Assembly (NCBI GenBank): GCA_046590195.1 | Contig: JBKJTP010000183.1 | Coordinates: 1 to 6,727 of the forward strand | Direction of reading: 5' to 3' | DNA length: 6,727 nt | From: JBKJTP01 sp046590195 | GTDB taxonomy: Bacteria; Bacteroidota; Ignavibacteria; Palsa-1295 | In this document: positions 5,628 through 6,727 of the stretch, one piece after another | Position numbering within the stretch: the stretch's first letter is position 1 | Layout: every line of letters starts with the position of its first letter | The notes under the pieces: model-generated | Seen by the model: the letters and a program-made list of their open reading frames with translations, nothing else | Database searches by the model: none | What the model was told of the DNA's origin: nothing | Program-made: the position numbers and the translations under genes

Positions 5628-5649
5628 GTAGCACATGCTTCAGCTTGTG
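5628..5649 (+). repeat. REP-like sequence: GTAG followed by a short hairpin
   Basis: GTAG (5628-5631) directly precedes CACATGCTTCAGCTTGTG (5632-5649), which folds as CACA/TGTG, a T-T mismatch, GC/GC and a TTCA loop. A GTAG-type tetranucleotide before an imperfect hairpin is the hallmark of REP sequences recognised by REP-associated tyrosine transposases. Only one copy is present and no such transposase is in the window, so the call depends on finding further copies in the genome. Confidence 0.4.
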
Positions 5650-5740
5650 CGAGAAGACTCATACCGTAGATGGCAAAGAAGACTTCTTGCTCACAAAATT
5701 CTTTCGATCTTGTAAACAAGAAAAAGATCTTTAACCAAGA

Positions 5741-5767
5741 AAAAGACCCCGAGGGCCGGGGTCTTTT
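5741..5767. terminator. Strong bidirectional intrinsic terminator
   Basis: AAAAGACCCCG (5741-5751) pairs perfectly with CGGGGTCTTTT (5757-5767) around a 5-base loop, an 11-bp stem. Read on the minus strand, the GC-rich stem is followed by TCTTTTT, placing the end of transcription about 100-130 bases after the stop of the PD40 gene. In the plus direction it ends TCTTTT, but no plus-strand gene precedes it. Confidence 0.85.
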
Positions 5768-5869
5768 AGAACAGGGGTAGGATTTAGAACGGGCTGAGAT
5801 CCGAAACTTCTCAGCGCTTGGGCAACACGTTAGCCGGGGATGCCAATCTTCACGAGTTTGTGCAAAAAA

Positions 5870-6727
5870 TCAACGCTTCCAGCTTAGGCCAACTCGGTTA
5901 ACGTTGTCGCCGATCAGCGTGCTGACATTCGTGCTAAGGTTGACGGTGTACACGTCGCCGCCGTAAGCATATGCCATACGATCGTTGTTTGGTGACCACG
6001 TAGCTGATCGGCCGTTGTTCAACTTTGTCTTCGTGTTGCTGCTTAGATCGTAGATGTACGTTCCGATGCCGATATTAAAGTAGCTCAGTTGGTTCGCACC
6101 ATTTCTTGACCACTCGACTTCGATGGTTTGTGAGTTATTCTCATGCGTATTGATCTCCTGCTCGATCACGCCAGTAGTTCGGTCGATGATCTTTATCACG
6201 TCTTCAAGAACCGTATTAGTTGAAGAGATCGTCCATTCAACGAAGGCGATCTTTGAGCCATCTGGACTGTAGCTCATCCAAAAAATGGACTTGCCGGTGT
6301 CGGACGTATAAAGCAATTCATCGCTGCCACCATTGCTCGACATGACACGAACCTCCGAGAAGCGACTCGTAAAGGATGTTGAGCGATTCTGGACCGAATA
6401 AGCGATCTCACTAGCTGATGGAGACCAGATGCCACCGCCGATCGCGGCGTTATCTGAGGCGATGCTCATCGTCTTAAGTGTCGTAGCATTCCCTGCAACA
6501 GGCTTGCCGTTGACCACAGAAATCGAACTTGTCTTTAGGTAGCTGACGCTGCGTGTTGCATCGCTCTCAATGTAGGAGAATGATCCTCCGTTGCCTGACC
6601 AACTCGGCGTACCGTAATAGTAGACAGTAGTGCTGGCGCCCGAGCCAATATTCAATAAACTAGTCGCATTGCTGCCATCTGCATTGCAGACGCCGCTGCG
6701 CCTGTATTGCTTGCCTTTTGACGTTTC
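5870..6727 (-). CDS. PD40/TolB-like beta-propeller protein (N-terminus outside the window)
   Basis: The frame is open to the window edge; 285 residues are visible and the TTG at 6655 is internal, because the residues upstream continue the fold (VCNADGSNATSLL, the NADG-type linker of such propellers). Blades recur about every 40-60 residues, each with an (W/Y)SP-x(2-4)-(I/M)A(Y/F) core: PSWSGNGGSFSYIE, GIWSPSASEIAYS, MSYSPDGSKIAFV, VEWSRNGANQLSYF, ATWSPNNDRMAYAYG, and a last partial VGLSWKR. This is the WD40-like PD40 repeat found in TolB and many secreted or envelope proteins of the FCB group. High Ser/Thr/Asn content fits export, but the signal or lipoprotein peptide would be outside. Propellers of this type mediate binding, so no enzymatic role is implied. 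A strong terminator lies downstream. Confidence 0.85.
   Translation of the reverse strand, partial: ETSKGKQYRRSGVCNADGSNATSLLNIGSGASTTVYYYGTPSWSGNGGSFSYIESDATRSVSYLKTSSISVVNGKPVAGNATTLKTMSIASDNAAIGGGIWSPSASEIAYSVQNRSTSFTSRFSEVRVMSSNGGSDELLYTSDTGKSIFWMSYSPDGSKIAFVEWTISSTNTVLEDVIKIIDRTTGVIEQEINTHENNSQTIEVEWSRNGANQLSYFNIGIGTYIYDLSSNTKTKLNNGRSATWSPNNDRMAYAYGGDVYTVNLSTNVSTLIGDNVNRVGLSWKR

Larger units (their letters stand above)
5383..5869. other. Intergenic region with promoter, leader inverted repeat, REP-like hairpin and terminator
   Basis: No gene is supported in these 487 bases. Bases 5383-5520 are GC-rich and form the probable leader of the 251-aa gene, with a bulged inverted repeat at 5448-5519. 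Bases 5520-5740 are distinctly AT-rich and hold the promoter at 5522-5552, a hairpin CACCTATTC/GAAgTAGGTG (5592-5617), the REP-like hairpin (5628-5649) and a small stem CTTG-taaa-CAAG (5709-5720). The terminator follows at 5741-5767. Between it and the PD40 gene stop are a 7-bp hairpin, GCTGAGA (5793-5799) with TCTCAGC (5809-5815), and otherwise nothing I can name. Confidence 0.6.

Noticed and set aside
5573..5760. Minus-strand open stretch ending in protein-like residues (EVFFAIYGMSLLAQAEACATL)
   Set aside because: It has only a late ATG giving 13 codons, opens out of the terminator sequence and overlaps the REP-like hairpin, so it is best seen as a repeat read in frame.
5791..5850. CTGAGA with nearby GGGG and ATGCC, recalling a TPP riboswitch
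   Set aside because: The remaining conserved thi-box parts (the ACCTGAT and TAATGCC arm and correct spacing) are missing on both strands, and no thiamine gene is adjacent.

Overview
The window looks like chromosomal DNA of a medium-GC (about 50%) bacterium of the FCB group (Bacteroidota, Chlorobiota, Ignavibacteria or Kapabacteria type). This placement is inference. It rests on promoters that fit the Bacteroidota -7 consensus TAnnTTTG, on gene starts without a Shine-Dalgarno sequence, on a PD40-propeller protein, and on a complex II operon with two related heme-bearing anchor proteins. One gene is on the plus strand and all the others are on the minus strand.

Layout from left to right. Bases 1-681 (+) hold the C-terminal PD-(D/E)XK nuclease domain of a larger protein, probably an AddA/RecB-like helicase-nuclease, cut by the window edge. 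Its stop overlaps by 3 bases the stop of a convergent gene (678-1364, -) for a small predicted outer-membrane beta-barrel protein. That gene follows the complex II genes sdhC (4004-3591), sdhD (3563-3162) and sdhA (3132-1372), all on the minus strand with gaps of 27-29 bases. The iron-sulfur subunit gene sdhB is not where it would usually be: the barrel gene takes the slot after sdhA. A terminator-like hairpin lies inside the early coding sequence of the barrel gene and could set how much sdh transcription reaches it.

Bases 4138-4608 form a compact unit of 471 bp: a GIY-YIG nuclease gene (4518-4228, -) between two inverted copies of a 67-69 bp imperfect palindrome. The copies share exact 17-bp and 15-bp blocks at the same relative positions. 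The gene sits 21-23 bases from each copy, so the unit looks like a small mobile or REP-type element in which a GIY-YIG nuclease is the only encoded protein. It lies between sdhC and the next gene. This is the most interesting object in the window.

Upstream is a gene for an unrecognised 251-aa protein (5382-4627, -), possibly a degenerate RecA-like fold, with a well-formed promoter at 5552-5522. A 487-base intergenic region follows. It holds that promoter, an inverted repeat in the leader, a lone GTAG-plus-hairpin sequence of REP type, and a strong bidirectional terminator at 5741-5767. The window ends inside a gene for a secreted or envelope PD40/TolB-like beta-propeller protein (6727-5870, -), whose N-terminus lies outside.
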